A stretch of DNA of 64,000 nucleotides from Psychrobacter immobilis (GCA_904846145.1 CAJGZL010000001.1:1426001-1490000); one strand, 5' to 3'; shown: positions 47,118 to 56,744, counted from the first letter of the stretch. Numbers and translations are program-made. The notes: a model not told the origin generated them from the letters alone.

Positions 47118-48444
47118 AAGTATCAGACTTTATAAGAGATTATTTAACATTAATAAACAACAAGATTCCTAATAAGAACAAGGTTTATCAAGAGTTTAAA
47201 TCAAGATTTCCAACTTCGAATATTGAGGATTTGGAAAGCGTACTATTACCAATCAAGTCACTTGCAAACTTTTATAATAAGCTGATTAATCCGAAAAATG
47301 AATCAGACATCGAAATACGTAAGCAGCTCGAATACATAGATCAACTTGAAATAAAAGTAGCTTATCCATTTTTAATCAAAGTATATGAAGATTATTCAAA
47401 TAACATTATATCTAAAGGTGATTTTCTACAAGTCTTAAATTTTGTGCAATCATATGTATGGAGACGTTTTGTAGTAGGTATTCCCACGAACGCTTTAAAT
47501 AAAGTATTTATGACTCTTTATGAAAAAATAGATAAGGAGGATTATTTAGAGTCTATTCAAAGGAATATATTAAGGCGTAAAGGAGGTCATAGAATGCCTC
47601 AAGATATTGAATTGATAGAAAATCTCAAACACAAAGACTTTTATAATATTAAATCTAAAAATAGACTATATCTATTAAGCAGACTTGAAAATTTTAATAA
47701 TAGTGAAGTTGTCAAAATCGATGGAAATTCTGATATAACTATTGAACATATATTTCCTCAAACACCTAGTCAAGATTGGAAGTCCAAACTATCAGAATCA
47801 GAGGTTAAAGAGATTAAAGAAGAATATCTACACACTCTAGGTAATTTAACTCTATCTGGAAATAACGGAAGCTTAGGAAATAAAGGCTTTATCAGCAAAA
47901 GAGATCTTCCTGAAAAAGGCTATAGAGATAGTCGATTATGGTTAAATAAGTACTTATCCGAGATTGAAGTTTGGGATAAAAGTACTCTTGAAGATAGGTT
48001 TAGTATTTTGGCTGGAAAGTGTTTAGATGTTTGGTCATATCCTGATATAGACATTGGAGAATATGATGAAAGCTTGGAAGAGATGAGTATTTTTGAAGCA
48101 GAGAACCCAACGCATAAAAAGTTAGAGTATGCAGTTCTATTTGGTCAAAAATTAAATGTAAAAACAGTCGCTAGTTTATATATTGATGTATTTAAACATT
48201 TTTTTGAACAAAATCCAGAGATGTTTTTTAATACTGATCTATCCGAGAGAGTCGGATTATATAAGTATCCGAATGAAAATAAATTAAGAGCACCAGGTAG
48301 TATTAGCTCCAATTATTTTATTGAAACTAATTTTAGTAATGTTGCAAAGTTTGAAATAATTAAATATGCTTTGGAAGTTTTTGATTCTGAAGATGAACTT
48401 AATATTAAGTACGTAGCGTAGTAAAAAAAATTTATGTAACTAAC

Positions 48445-48471
48445 AAAAGAAGCTATCAATTATAGCTTCTT
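48445..48471. terminator. hairpin between defence remnant and thioesterase
   Basis: AAGAAGCTAT / ATAGCTTCTT stem in the convergent gap between the two genes, with A-rich and T-rich flanks that allow action in both directions. Confidence 0.75.
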
Positions 48472-48488
48472 CTGCTAAAAGATTAACT

Positions 48489-49043
48489 CTAACCTATCGG
48501 CGGCCAACGATGCGATTTATCGCCCTCTATCCAATCCTGTACCCACGGCTCAGGTGGCTTTACCCAATCCGCTATATCTAGTGCTGCCATGACGCGCTTG
48601 GGTTCTATCACCTTGCCACCTTCGGTCACCCCTGTTCTGAGCAGTGCTGATGAGCACGGTTTGCCTTTGAACCACATCGATTGCTCAATATATATCCAAC
48701 GCTCATCAACGCCAACGATTTGGGTTTTCATCGTTACCTTTTGGAAGGCGCGAATGCGTTTACGATATTGTACTGTGCTACCCGCAACGACTAAGCCCCA
48801 GCGCTGTTTGAGTAGTTGCACACCTAGTCCGCTACGTACCGCAAAGTCTGTGCGCCCCATATCATACAGGGTAAGCACCCGACCATTATTCATCTCAAGA
48901 AAGTTATCAATATCCGTCAGGCGGCAGCGTAGGGTAATTTCACTGACATCATCAAAGCTTAGGGTATTACCCTTTTTTACTTGTAGCGTAGCTTTGACGA
49001 TAGTGGCGGTATAACGTAGGAACGGATACATAAGCGGTCTCAA
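48489..49043 (-). CDS. acyl-CoA thioesterase-like (hotdog) protein
   Basis: Hotdog-fold protein of the 4-hydroxybenzoyl-CoA thioesterase/THEM6 group. VSEITLRCRLTDIDNFLEMNNGRVLTLYDMGRTDFAVRSGL carries the DxxxHMNNxxY-like motif as D-NFLEMNNGRVL. GLVVAGSTVQYRKRIRAFQKVTMKTQIVGVDERWIYIEQ follows in the second strand set. It has 184 residues. Substrate unknown. It lies close downstream of the YheT hydrolase gene on the same strand. Confidence 0.85.
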   Translation of the reverse strand: MRPLMYPFLRYTATIVKATLQVKKGNTLSFDDVSEITLRCRLTDIDNFLEMNNGRVLTLYDMGRTDFAVRSGLGVQLLKQRWGLVVAGSTVQYRKRIRAFQKVTMKTQIVGVDERWIYIEQSMWFKGKPCSSALLRTGVTEGGKVIEPKRVMAALDIADWVKPPEPWVQDWIEGDKSHRWPPIG

Positions 49044-49083
49044 ATTTTAATGTTGACATGGGGTTAGGCGGAGCGTTATTAGC

Positions 49084-50136
49084 TTAAGAGGCAATAGAAG
49101 CCACGCCAATATAATTAAAATAAGCACTGACCGTTTCAGGTATCCAATTGATATCAAATCTTGATTTTTTATACAGATGCGGTGATTTGTCTTTATCAGA
49201 GCGATAGCGCAAATAGCCGATATGACCACCGTGCTCAGTATCGATGATAGTGACTTGATCAGAGACATCGTTCGGCGTGGCGGTAAAACCAATAAATGGA
49301 TCGTCTTTGGCACTAATGAGTAATAATGGACGAGTCACATTCAGTAAATAGGGTAGGGCTGACGAGGCTTGATAGTAGTGATTATTAGAGCGGTAGCCAT
49401 GACGCGGAGCGGTAAAGATGTCATCGAAGTCACTGATGCGATTAACCGCTTTTATCGAGTCGATCTCTTCTGCTGTAATGTCATTGGCTAGCGCTTTTTT
49501 GATAATAGGGTTAAGCAGATAAGGGGTATAAATTCGATGACTCAAAAAGCTGTGCATACTAAGAGCGGCCGAAGACATATCGACGGGAGCTGAGATGACC
49601 GCTGCGCCTTTGCATAAAGCTTTATCGCCATATTCGCCCATGTATTTGGCCAAGGCATTGCCCCCTAACGAGACGCCAACGGCATAGATATTGTCATAAG
49701 TTGCGCATAGATTCTGTAGAGCATGATGCACCTCCCCCGTATCACCAGCATTATAGAACACTCGGCCGCTGGCAGGAATACCGCCACAACTACGGAAATG
49801 GGCGACTACAAAGTGCCAGCCCTGCGCGTGCATTTGATAGGCTAGAGCGCGCGCATAATGGCTATCGCTGCTGCCTTCCATCCCATGAAACAAGACGATT
49901 AATGGTGTTTTATCACTAGCGTCAATCGTAGCGTCTACTGTGGTATCTGTCGTAGTGCTTGGCGGCCACGCATCATAAAAGTCATAAGCGATATCGCTTT
50001 CACCGAGCGAGTCTTTTTTGACCACACGTCGATATTCAGGCGTTTTTGGAGCAAAAAACTTCGGCAAGATGCTTTGCAAATGCGGATTGGTTAGCCAAAA
50101 AGGTGGCTTAAATTCTTGGTAATTAAAAGGTGCCAT
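49084..50136 (-). CDS. YheT-family alpha/beta hydrolase
   Basis: Member of the YheT/ABHD1-3 group. FKPPFWLTNPHLQSILPKFF is the characteristic N-terminus. PLIVLFHGMEGSSDSHYARALA opens the hydrolase core, followed by HFRSCGGIPASGRVFYNAGDTGEV, the nucleophile elbow VGVSLGGNALAKYMGEYGD (Ser) and the C-terminal HGGHIGYLR with the His. Length 350 is slightly above average. Substrate unknown; other members act on lipids. Confidence 0.92.
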   Translation of the reverse strand: MAPFNYQEFKPPFWLTNPHLQSILPKFFAPKTPEYRRVVKKDSLGESDIAYDFYDAWPPSTTTDTTVDATIDASDKTPLIVLFHGMEGSSDSHYARALAYQMHAQGWHFVVAHFRSCGGIPASGRVFYNAGDTGEVHHALQNLCATYDNIYAVGVSLGGNALAKYMGEYGDKALCKGAAVISAPVDMSSAALSMHSFLSHRIYTPYLLNPIIKKALANDITAEEIDSIKAVNRISDFDDIFTAPRHGYRSNNHYYQASSALPYLLNVTRPLLLISAKDDPFIGFTATPNDVSDQVTIIDTEHGGHIGYLRYRSDKDKSPHLYKKSRFDINWIPETVSAYFNYIGVASIAS

Positions 50137-50200
50137 AGAGATATATCTGTTCGTTTAAAGTGGAAGGGAGTGTATTATTTCTAAATTTATTGGTTATATG

Positions 50201-50214
50201 GTTTCACGTGAAAC
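50201..50214. other. parS-like site 9 (perfect palindrome)
   Basis: GTTTCACGTGAAAC, the only fully palindromic copy and identical to the core of the classical parS consensus. Intergenic between yheT and yigZ. Confidence 0.8.
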
Positions 50215-50331
50215 TTATTTTTATCAAAACTATAAACTAATATTTGTCTAATCAATCGTAGTGATAATGTAGTACTGAGCAATCATAGTACTAAGCAATG
50301 AGCCGAGTGCCAATATCTTTTGGTGACTATG

Positions 50332-50931
50332 CTACTCATCTTTAACTAGCACTTTTCCTGCCATTGCCAGCTCAGTCTTTAAAGTCTCAATATCGCGCTC
50401 AGCAAGCTTTACGGTCAGTAGCACCTTTTTACTATAAGCCACATCGTTGATAGTACCGTTTAAACTCTCAATCACATAACGACATTGAGACTCGTTAGCA
50501 AAATCCGCTACTATCTGTACTTGTGCCATAGCGACATAAGGACACAGCTGCATCTCATCAACGGCCGCTTGTGCGGAGCCTGCGTAAGCGCGAGTTAGAC
50601 CGCCTGCGCCAAGCTTTATACCGCCGAAGTAACGCACAACGATAATGATAATATTACCGATAGATTTGTGTTGTAGCACGTTCAATATCGGCCGTCCTGC
50701 AGTACCACTCGGCTCGCCATCATCGTCGAAGCCTGCGCTAGTGGTATTGTCAGGATCTCCAATGATATAAGCCCAGCACCAATGGCGCGCGTCTGGATAC
50801 TTTATGCGTAACTGTTCCACATGAAACATCGCTTGTTCACGCGTATGCACGGGATAAGCATAAGCGATAAAGTCGGACTTTTTGATCTCAAGTCGCGCTG
50901 TAACTGCGCGCTGTAAGGTTTGATAACTCAT
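50332..50931 (-). CDS. yigZ: YigZ/IMPACT-family protein
   Basis: UPF0029/IMPACT N-domain protein, suggested to bind ribosomes or nucleic acid. KKSDFIAYAYPVHTREQAM and ARHWCWAYIIGD precede the signature TSAGFDDDGEPSGTAGRPILNVL and VVRYFGGIKLGAGGLTRAYAGSAQAAV. The C-terminal half is the DUF1949 ferredoxin-like domain. It has 199 residues. A parS-like site overlaps codons for MFHVEQ. Confidence 0.93.
   Translation of the reverse strand: MSYQTLQRAVTARLEIKKSDFIAYAYPVHTREQAMFHVEQLRIKYPDARHWCWAYIIGDPDNTTSAGFDDDGEPSGTAGRPILNVLQHKSIGNIIIIVVRYFGGIKLGAGGLTRAYAGSAQAAVDEMQLCPYVAMAQVQIVADFANESQCRYVIESLNGTINDVAYSKKVLLTVKLAERDIETLKTELAMAGKVLVKDE
50814..50827. other. parS-like site 10, inside yigZ
   Basis: GTTCCACATGAAAC with flanking T and A, one base from the main form, in yigZ where it encodes MFHVEQ. 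Confidence 0.55.
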
Positions 50932-51076
50932 AGCTCAATCACTTGGTAACTTTATTATTTAGTTTTTTAGCTTTCTATTTTTATAAAGGGTTAGATGATA
51001 AGTCTAGGTATAGTTGGGATATGGTAAACTAGCCCCACTATAACAAAACCCTATAATAGCAAAGGTAGTAATAAGT

Positions 51077-51781
51077 ATGCGTTTAGATAAATTTATCAGT
51101 AAAGCCACCGAGTTATCGCGTAAAGAAGCTAAGAAAATCCTCCATGCCTCTGAGGTCACAGTCAATGATGAAGTGATTAAAGACCCAGGTGTGCATGTCG
51201 ATATTATCAACGATGAAGTATTGTGGGTAGGCGAGCCGCTATCTGTCGCCACAGGCAATCGCTATATCTTATTGCATAAGCCCGAAGGCTTTGAATGTAC
51301 GCTCAAAGAAAAAGAGCATCCGATCGTCACTGAACTGATTACCGTACCAGAGCTTAGCAGTTTACGGATGGCAGGACGCTTAGATGTCGACACCACAGGT
51401 GCGCTATTACTTAGCGATGACGGTAAATGGTTGCATCGTGTCACTAGCCCCAAGCACGAACACGCCAAAGTTTATGAGCTGACGCTAGCAGATGCTATGG
51501 ATGAAGCCGCTCAGGCTAATGCTATTAAAGAGGTTGCTCAAGGTATCCTGCTAGAAGGTGAGCACGAAGAAACCAAGCCTGCTACTTTAGAATTTATCGA
51601 TGAGACTCATGCGCGTCTAACCTTGGAACAAGGCAAATACCATCAGGTTAAACGTATGATGGGTTATTTCGGTAATAGAGTGACTGAGCTACATCGTGCG
51701 AGCGTCGGTCATATTACTTTAGACGGGTTAGAAAAAGGCGATAGCCGCTTTTTAACGGCTGATGAAGTGGCTAAGTTTTAG
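51077..51781 (+). CDS. rsuA: 16S rRNA pseudouridine516 synthase
   Basis: Isomerises U516 in 16S rRNA. An N-terminal S4 domain (MRLDKFISKATELSRKEAKKILHASEVTVND) is followed by the RsuA-class catalytic motif II GRLDVDTTGALLLSDDG with the catalytic Asp, and by the terminal EGKYHQVKRM-type GKYHQVKRMMGYFGNRVTELHRASVGHITL. Length 234 matches E. coli RsuA (231). It is divergent from yigZ. Confidence 0.92.
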   Translation: MRLDKFISKATELSRKEAKKILHASEVTVNDEVIKDPGVHVDIINDEVLWVGEPLSVATGNRYILLHKPEGFECTLKEKEHPIVTELITVPELSSLRMAGRLDVDTTGALLLSDDGKWLHRVTSPKHEHAKVYELTLADAMDEAAQANAIKEVAQGILLEGEHEETKPATLEFIDETHARLTLEQGKYHQVKRMMGYFGNRVTELHRASVGHITLDGLEKGDSRFLTADEVAKF

Positions 51782-51813
51782 GTAATAATAATGTAATTCA
51801 TGTGGTGTAGTGG

Positions 51814-51930
51814 TGTAGGGTGCGGTTAGTTTTACGAAATTCTCATAAAGAGTTTTGATAAAACGTAACCCGCCTTTTAATAACATTTCGATGCAAATGG
51901 CGGGTTACGCTTCGCTAACCACACCCTACA
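51814..51930. repeat. nested inverted-repeat (MITE-like) element
   Basis: Outer arms TGTAGGGTGCGGTTAG and CTAACCACACCCTACA and inner arms AACGTAACCCGCC and GGCGGGTTACGC form a 117-base nested palindrome. It fills most of the 428-base rsuA-dsbC gap (51782-52209), where nothing else is recognised apart from AT-rich sequence. The inner GGGTTACGC word also occurs at 23375. Confidence 0.7.
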
Positions 51931-52209
51931 AAACTGCGCAATATTATGACGCTATTTTATTAACTCTAAATCATATTTACTCTGCACTATAATCTCTGTT
52001 ACTTGTCTCTTAAGCGCAAGTAGCAGATTTGCAAAATAAGCCATAATACCTTTGCTGATTCCTTATAAAGTTAGCCCTCTGTGCTACAGTCTTATTTTAT
52101 TTTTAATCTACTTTTTTATATACTATCAGTCATACAAAAACCAGCTATATGCAAATAGCTGATACTGATTAAAAAGTACGCCTTATTCAAAATATGATAG
52201 GACTATCCT

Positions 52210-53274
52210 GTGAAACTACCTACGTTCAAATCTGCCACTATTATTAGCGCTATGTTGTTGGCGACCAGCGCTTGTGCACAACCTACATCCACTACTAATG
52301 CTAATAGCGAGAGCAGTAAAAATGTACCAAGCGTTACAGAGACGAGTACAGTAACGGCTGCTACCGAAAGTTATTTACGTAAGGTACTGTTAGAGGTCGG
52401 CATAAAGACTGAGATTGTCGCTATTACGCCATCGAATTTGCCGAATATGTATCAAGTTGATCTAGTAGCGCAGCCGCCATTGCATATCACTGCTGATGGT
52501 CAATACGTTATTCAGGGTGAGCTGAACAAGAATCCAAGTAAGCGTGTCATCAGTACAACACCTGCTCGCAGCAACAGCAGCCAGATTGGACAGCCGGTCT
52601 CTGCCCAAACCAAATCTTCCATACTCGCTAATATGAGCGAGCTCAAAAATATGAGTGAAAAAACACCGTTTTTTTATACTGCGGTGCCAGGTGTTATTTG
52701 GGGAGCGACCTTAGAGGGCGTGCCATTTCTATTATCAGATGATGCGCAGTACATCACGGATGGCGAGATATCTGTAATAGAAAACGGACAGTTTATAGGA
52801 CTCGATGAGAATTTTGAAAAGCTCAAGAATCAGTCTGTATTTGAGACACTAGATGCGTCGCAGCTGATTACTTATCCAGCGACTACTACCGAACGTGCTG
52901 TTATTTACGTCGCCACCGATGTTAACTGTCCGTATTGTCGTTTGCTCCACAAACAGATGGATAGCTTGAATAGTAAGGGTGTGACGGTAAGGACCATCGG
53001 CTATCCTATCTATGAAGAGTCGCCCGAGCAAATGCGCGCGATTTGGTGCCAAGCCGATGACAGCAGTCGCCGCACTGCGCTGGATAAAGCGCTATTGAGC
53101 GGCGAGATGACGCCAGCACCCGCCAGTTGTAGTACGGATTTCGTGACGCCTAATCGCGAGAAAGCAGCAGGTCTTGCTGTGATTGCCACCCCAGCCATCT
53201 ATCGTGATGATGGGGTGTTGTTTCAAGCCAGCTTTGAGAGTCCTGAGTTTTTGGCATTCTTGGGCGTAGAATAA
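52210..53274 (+). CDS. DsbC-like thiol:disulfide interchange protein with tandem N-domains
   Basis: Periplasmic disulfide isomerase-like protein. A signal peptide with possible lipobox (LLATSAC) is followed by a low-complexity linker. Two copies of a DsbC N-domain pattern follow: VAQPPLHITADGQYVIQGEL (about 91-110) and EGVPFLLSDDAQYITDGEI (about 172-191). The thioredoxin-like catalytic domain has VNCPYCRLLHKQMDS (active-site CPYC) and the cis-Pro loop ATPAIY. Normal DsbC/DsbG proteins are 215-250 residues with one N-domain; this has 354. The start codon is GTG at 52210. Isomerase activity is inferred. Confidence 0.85.
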   Translation: MKLPTFKSATIISAMLLATSACAQPTSTTNANSESSKNVPSVTETSTVTAATESYLRKVLLEVGIKTEIVAITPSNLPNMYQVDLVAQPPLHITADGQYVIQGELNKNPSKRVISTTPARSNSSQIGQPVSAQTKSSILANMSELKNMSEKTPFFYTAVPGVIWGATLEGVPFLLSDDAQYITDGEISVIENGQFIGLDENFEKLKNQSVFETLDASQLITYPATTTERAVIYVATDVNCPYCRLLHKQMDSLNSKGVTVRTIGYPIYEESPEQMRAIWCQADDSSRRTALDKALLSGEMTPAPASCSTDFVTPNREKAAGLAVIATPAIYRDDGVLFQASFESPEFLAFLGVE

Positions 53275-53292
53275 ACTTTTATAGTACTTAAG

Positions 53293-54339
53293 TTATTGGT
53301 TGTTTGTTACATGCTGCGCAAGGTATTGGATATGCTCAACGCCAATACCACAGCAGCCACCAATGATCGTGGCACCTGAGGCTTGCCAGAGTGAGACCCA
53401 CTTAAAATACTGTTCAGGGGTAGTGTCTTGACGCATTTGGCGCAGCTGTGTATTGGCTTGTTTGTGGTTTTGTTTTGCAACAAAAGCATTAGCGTAGACT
53501 CCTAACTGCAAGGTAGAAGAAGCGCTATCGATCATCTCTTTTGCAACTTGCAATGCAGCATTCATGACCTCGGGCTGACTACAGTTGAATAATATAGCAT
53601 CGATATTTAGAGTCATCATAACCCGTATTGCCTCGGCTACTGTTTCGCCAGAGCGTAGCATAGGCGTGCTTACAGTTTGACTGGATACGATGTTTTTTTG
53701 GACGCGAATGTTATCATCGTTGCTATCTAGATCATTGTCATCTAGCGTAAAGGCGATCCAAATGGGTTTGGGCGTACTATCTGTTTGAGTCGCTGTAAAT
53801 TCAGTAATCAGCTGATACCAAGTTAACGCTTCAGTAATACTACTTTGGGTCTCTACTAGCCAAGTATCGACATAGTCTACTTGTCCAGATAGTAACGGGC
53901 GTGCAATAGCAGGAGCTTGTTTGGCATCGAACAAATCAGGCTGGTACGAGCCAAATAGGGGTGGCAAGCAGCCAGCGATTTGTACAGATACAGGGTTGTT
54001 GCTTACCTTCTTTTTGCTTATTTGTACGGCTTCAAAGGCGAGTTTGGCGGCTGTTTCTATAAGCTGTTCGCCTTCACTAAAGAATCGCTCATCTAAGTGA
54101 AAAGGCGTGACGGCATAGCTATTGACCGTAATGACCGTCGCTCCAGCTGCTATATAGTCTAAATGGGTATCACGAACACTATCGGGCGCCAAACTCAATG
54201 CTAACGCCGACCATTCAGGCTGGCGAAAGGGTACACCGCGGCGCTCAAGCTCGCGCCCCATCCCGCCATCTAGTATCGTTATCGATAAGTGTTCAGACTG
54301 CGCTATCATTTTATTGGGTAATACTTGAGCGTGCATCAT
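53293..54339 (-). CDS. mmuM: homocysteine S-methyltransferase
   Basis: Zn-dependent methyltransferase making methionine from homocysteine and S-methylmethionine or SAM. The barrel starts ITILDGGMGRELERRG. The three Zn-ligand Cys are visible in ILFNCSQPEVM and in TIIGGCCGIGVEHIQ near the end. It has 348 residues, a little longer than E. coli MmuM (310), with an N-terminal extension and a central insert. No mmuP transporter is adjacent. Confidence 0.9.
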   Translation of the reverse strand: MMHAQVLPNKMIAQSEHLSITILDGGMGRELERRGVPFRQPEWSALALSLAPDSVRDTHLDYIAAGATVITVNSYAVTPFHLDERFFSEGEQLIETAAKLAFEAVQISKKKVSNNPVSVQIAGCLPPLFGSYQPDLFDAKQAPAIARPLLSGQVDYVDTWLVETQSSITEALTWYQLITEFTATQTDSTPKPIWIAFTLDDNDLDSNDDNIRVQKNIVSSQTVSTPMLRSGETVAEAIRVMMTLNIDAILFNCSQPEVMNAALQVAKEMIDSASSTLQLGVYANAFVAKQNHKQANTQLRQMRQDTTPEQYFKWVSLWQASGATIIGGCCGIGVEHIQYLAQHVTNNQ

Positions 54340-54379
54340 AAGCTCACTTGTCAGTTAGATTATCAGACCAAAACACGCC

Positions 54380-55039
54380 CTAAGGCAATATCACATCAAC
54401 GATCTGCCAATCGATTAAACCTTGACGTTGCATCTCTATAGTCAGTGGATAGCCTTTTACTTGTCCGCTGATCGTAAAGCAATTGATACCGCAGTAACTT
54501 AGCGTTGGCTTAGAGCTATCTTCACCTTGTGCCGCTTGTCGCTCAAGCTCGCTAGCTTGCTTTGTCATAATTTGCTGCATTTGGTTTTTGACCACGGCAT
54601 TGACATCGCCGCGTTGAATGATCAGCTCTTGAATCAAGTTCTTAAGATCGACTTGATTGCTCGCGATCGCCCAAGCCGCTGCCAACTCTTTGGTCGCATT
54701 ATTCGCCTGACCTTGGGTGTTAATAAGCTTTTCGATGTTCTCTGGAGTAATCGCGCCTTCAACGGCTTGGCTAATAAAATTATCAGCGGCTTGTTTGAGG
54801 GGTGCACCGCCCAGCTCAGCGACCAGTGGATATTGAGTTAAAGTATTGGCAAACTTACCTGCCAATTGATTATAGACGCTAGGGCGCACCTGCTCGTAGT
54901 CAATTGCAGCAGCAATAGTTGCGCCATCCTTGGCATCATAAGCTTTTTTGAGTTGATAGGCACTGTAATAAGGCGAGCCTGCATAAACAGCAATAGTGAC
55001 GATGACCAGTAACATAAGCAGAGCGAGCAGTTTTTTCAT
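54380..55039 (-). CDS. DUF2939 exported protein
   Basis: Function unknown. An N-terminal hydrophobic segment (LLALLMLLVIVTIAVYAGSPYYSAYQLKKAYDAKDG) is the DUF2939 hallmark, followed by AIAAAIDYEQVRPSVYNQLAGK. The 219-residue protein is probably anchored in the inner membrane with a periplasmic domain. It starts within 45 bases of mmuM on the same strand and could be its operon leader. Confidence 0.88.
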   Translation of the reverse strand: MKKLLALLMLLVIVTIAVYAGSPYYSAYQLKKAYDAKDGATIAAAIDYEQVRPSVYNQLAGKFANTLTQYPLVAELGGAPLKQAADNFISQAVEGAITPENIEKLINTQGQANNATKELAAAWAIASNQVDLKNLIQELIIQRGDVNAVVKNQMQQIMTKQASELERQAAQGEDSSKPTLSYCGINCFTISGQVKGYPLTIEMQRQGLIDWQIVDVILP

Positions 55040-55435
55040 AATGACCTTTGGTGTAGGAGCGCTTTTAATAGGACGTATCGGGTTTTATAAGGCGATAAAT
55101 ATTAGCATGACTTAACCCTTTGCTGTTGTGAAAAATAAATGTAAATACGTCTAAAGGTAGGTTTTTGAATATCGAAACTGAATAGATAATAATTTTGGTG
55201 ATGACAAGCTTGATAAATCAGCTTGCCATCACCATTAACAGCCCAAACTTTTATACTTTTTTATACTTATATTAATTGATTTAGTTAAACAGCCCTATGC
55301 TACTTGCACTAGTAAATATTCGTTTTGACTAGTTATTTAGATATCTAATGTTTCATGTGAAACATCATTAATTATCCAAAATGACTACTAGCATAATTAT
55401 CGGTAAAGGCGACTGTATTGACGATAGGAGAGCCC
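55040..55435. other. 396-base gap upstream of dnaJ
   Basis: No gene is recognised. It holds a 14-bp-stem hairpin at 55197-55233 (GGTGATG.CAAGCT arms, no T-run) and parS-like site 11. A heat-shock promoter for dnaJ may be present, but I could not identify it reliably. Confidence 0.5.
55350..55363. other. parS-like site 11
   Basis: GTTTCATGTGAAAC with flanking T and A, 72 bases upstream of dnaJ. Confidence 0.7.
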
Positions 55436-56572
55436 ATGAGTAAGCGTGATTTTTATGAGATATTAGGCGTCGCTAAGACCGCAGATAGCAAAGAGATTAA
55501 ACGATCTTACCGTAAATTGGCGATGAAATATCATCCAGATCGCAACTCTGACGATCCAGACGCTGAAGAAAAATTCAAAGAAGCGTCAATGGCTTATGAG
55601 GTTTTAAGCGATGCTGATAAGCGCTCCGCTTATGATCGTATGGGCCATGCCGCGTTCGAGAATGGTATGGGTGGCGGCGGCTTTGGCGGTGCAGGCGGCG
55701 GTAACTTCCAAGACATCTTTGGCGACATCTTTGGCAACTTTGGTGACATTTTCGGTCAGCAACGTGGTGGCAGTGGTGGGCGTGCGCGTCGCGGCTCGGA
55801 TCTTCGATACGTCATTGAGCTGACTCTTGAGGAAGCCGTGCGTGGCTGCAAAAAAGAAGTCAGTTTTAGCGCTCCTGCCCCTTGTGATACCTGTGATGGT
55901 AAAGGCGCCAAAAAAGCCTCAGATATCGTTACTTGCCAGACCTGTCATGGTCAAGGTCAAGTGCGGATGCAGCAAGGGTTCTTTGCCGTACAGCAAGCCT
56001 GCCCACAGTGTGGCGGCTCAGGTAAGCAAATCAAAAACCCTTGTTCTGACTGCCATGGTCAAGGCGTCAAAGACAAGTCGCGCAAATTAGAAGTATCGAT
56101 TCCAGCAGGTGTTGACGACGGTGATCGTGTTCGTCTAGCAGGTGAAGGCGAAGCGGGCGGTGCAGGCGTACAAAACGGTGACTTATACGTTGAAGTGCGC
56201 GTCAAGCCGCACAATGTCTTTACCCGTCAAGGCGCTGATCTGTATATGGATGTGCCTGTTAGCATCACTGATGCTGCCCTCGGTAAAGAAGTCGAAATCC
56301 CAACATTGGATGGCAAAGTCAATATCAAAATCGCTGAGGGTACTCAAAGTGGCAAGCTGCTAAGAGTACGTGGTAAAGGCGTTACCCCAGTACGCACGAC
56401 CATGAAAGGTGATCTGATTTGCCGCGTCATCATCGAGACACCTGTGAATCTAAATCGCGAGCAAAAAGACTTATTGCGTCAGTTCCAAGACACCTTAGAT
56501 GGGGATAGCCATCATAAGCAATCACCACATAAAAAGTCCTTCTTCAAAAAAATTGGCGATCTTTTTGATTAG
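55436..56572 (+). CDS. dnaJ: chaperone DnaJ
   Basis: Hsp40 co-chaperone stimulating DnaK. The J domain ([20 protein letters not shown]) has YHPDRN at 33-38, followed by a Gly/Phe-rich region. Four zinc motifs follow ([32 protein letters not shown]) and the C-terminal substrate domain. The start is set at 55436 (MSKRDFYEI) with AGGAGAG upstream; the open frame begins six codons earlier. 378 residues is typical. No dnaK or grpE adjoins it in this window, although dnaK often precedes dnaJ. Confidence 0.97.
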   Translation: MSKRDFYEILGVAKTADSKEIKRSYRKLAMKYHPDRNSDDPDAEEKFKEASMAYEVLSDADKRSAYDRMGHAAFENGMGGGGFGGAGGGNFQDIFGDIFGNFGDIFGQQRGGSGGRARRGSDLRYVIELTLEEAVRGCKKEVSFSAPAPCDTCDGKGAKKASDIVTCQTCHGQGQVRMQQGFFAVQQACPQCGGSGKQIKNPCSDCHGQGVKDKSRKLEVSIPAGVDDGDRVRLAGEGEAGGAGVQNGDLYVEVRVKPHNVFTRQGADLYMDVPVSITDAALGKEVEIPTLDGKVNIKIAEGTQSGKLLRVRGKGVTPVRTTMKGDLICRVIIETPVNLNREQKDLLRQFQDTLDGDSHHKQSPHKKSFFKKIGDLFD

Positions 56573-56706
56573 GTGGTTTGATTAAGAAGTTTAATAAGTA
56601 AGTAATCTTTTAAAAGTATGATTAGACCTCTTGCAAAAGTACCGTTTTATTGACCTTCGTTAACGGAGTATCAAAGGCTAGCAATGACTTATGCAAGAGA
56701 GCTATT

Positions 56707-56744
56707 AAGCTCAACTGTTTCATGTGAAACAGTTGAGCTTTTTT
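56707..56744 (+). terminator. terminator whose stem contains parS-like site 12
   Basis: AAGCTCAACTGTTTCA / TGAAACAGTTGAGCTT perfect 16-bp stem with a two-base TG loop and six T residues, in the dnaJ-dapB gap. The top of the stem is the parS-like palindrome. Confidence 0.92.
56717..56730. other. parS-like site 12, within a terminator
   Basis: GTTTCATGTGAAAC forms the apex of the terminator stem at 56707-56744. Confidence 0.65.

Larger units (their letters stand above)
46187..48421 (+). pseudogene. GmrSD-like (DUF262/DUF1524) restriction protein, interrupted by IS1-type element and internally deleted
   Basis: The gene begins MKANEMRVQDFLSANKTRFVIPIY (start 46187, AAAGG upstream), the usual N-terminus of DUF262 proteins. 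The element at 46316-47117 plus an AAGTATCA duplication interrupts it. Excision joins NISKVS to DFIRDYLTLINNKIPNKN in frame, giving 474 residues. After IPIY the DUF262 motifs QR-Y-W and DGQQR are absent; the sequence goes directly to WKLIEELAREN, so the nucleotide-handling half seems to have been deleted earlier. The C-terminal DUF1524 HNH nuclease survives: IEHIFPQ, HTLGNLTLS, NGSLGNKGFISKRD. The frame from 47006 uses element sequence as start and is unlikely to be functional. Confidence 0.87.

Noticed and set aside
47006..47125. Hydrophobic N-terminus of the long frame starting at 47006
   Set aside because: These codons are the right end of the IS1-type element read through into the split gene, not a natural start.
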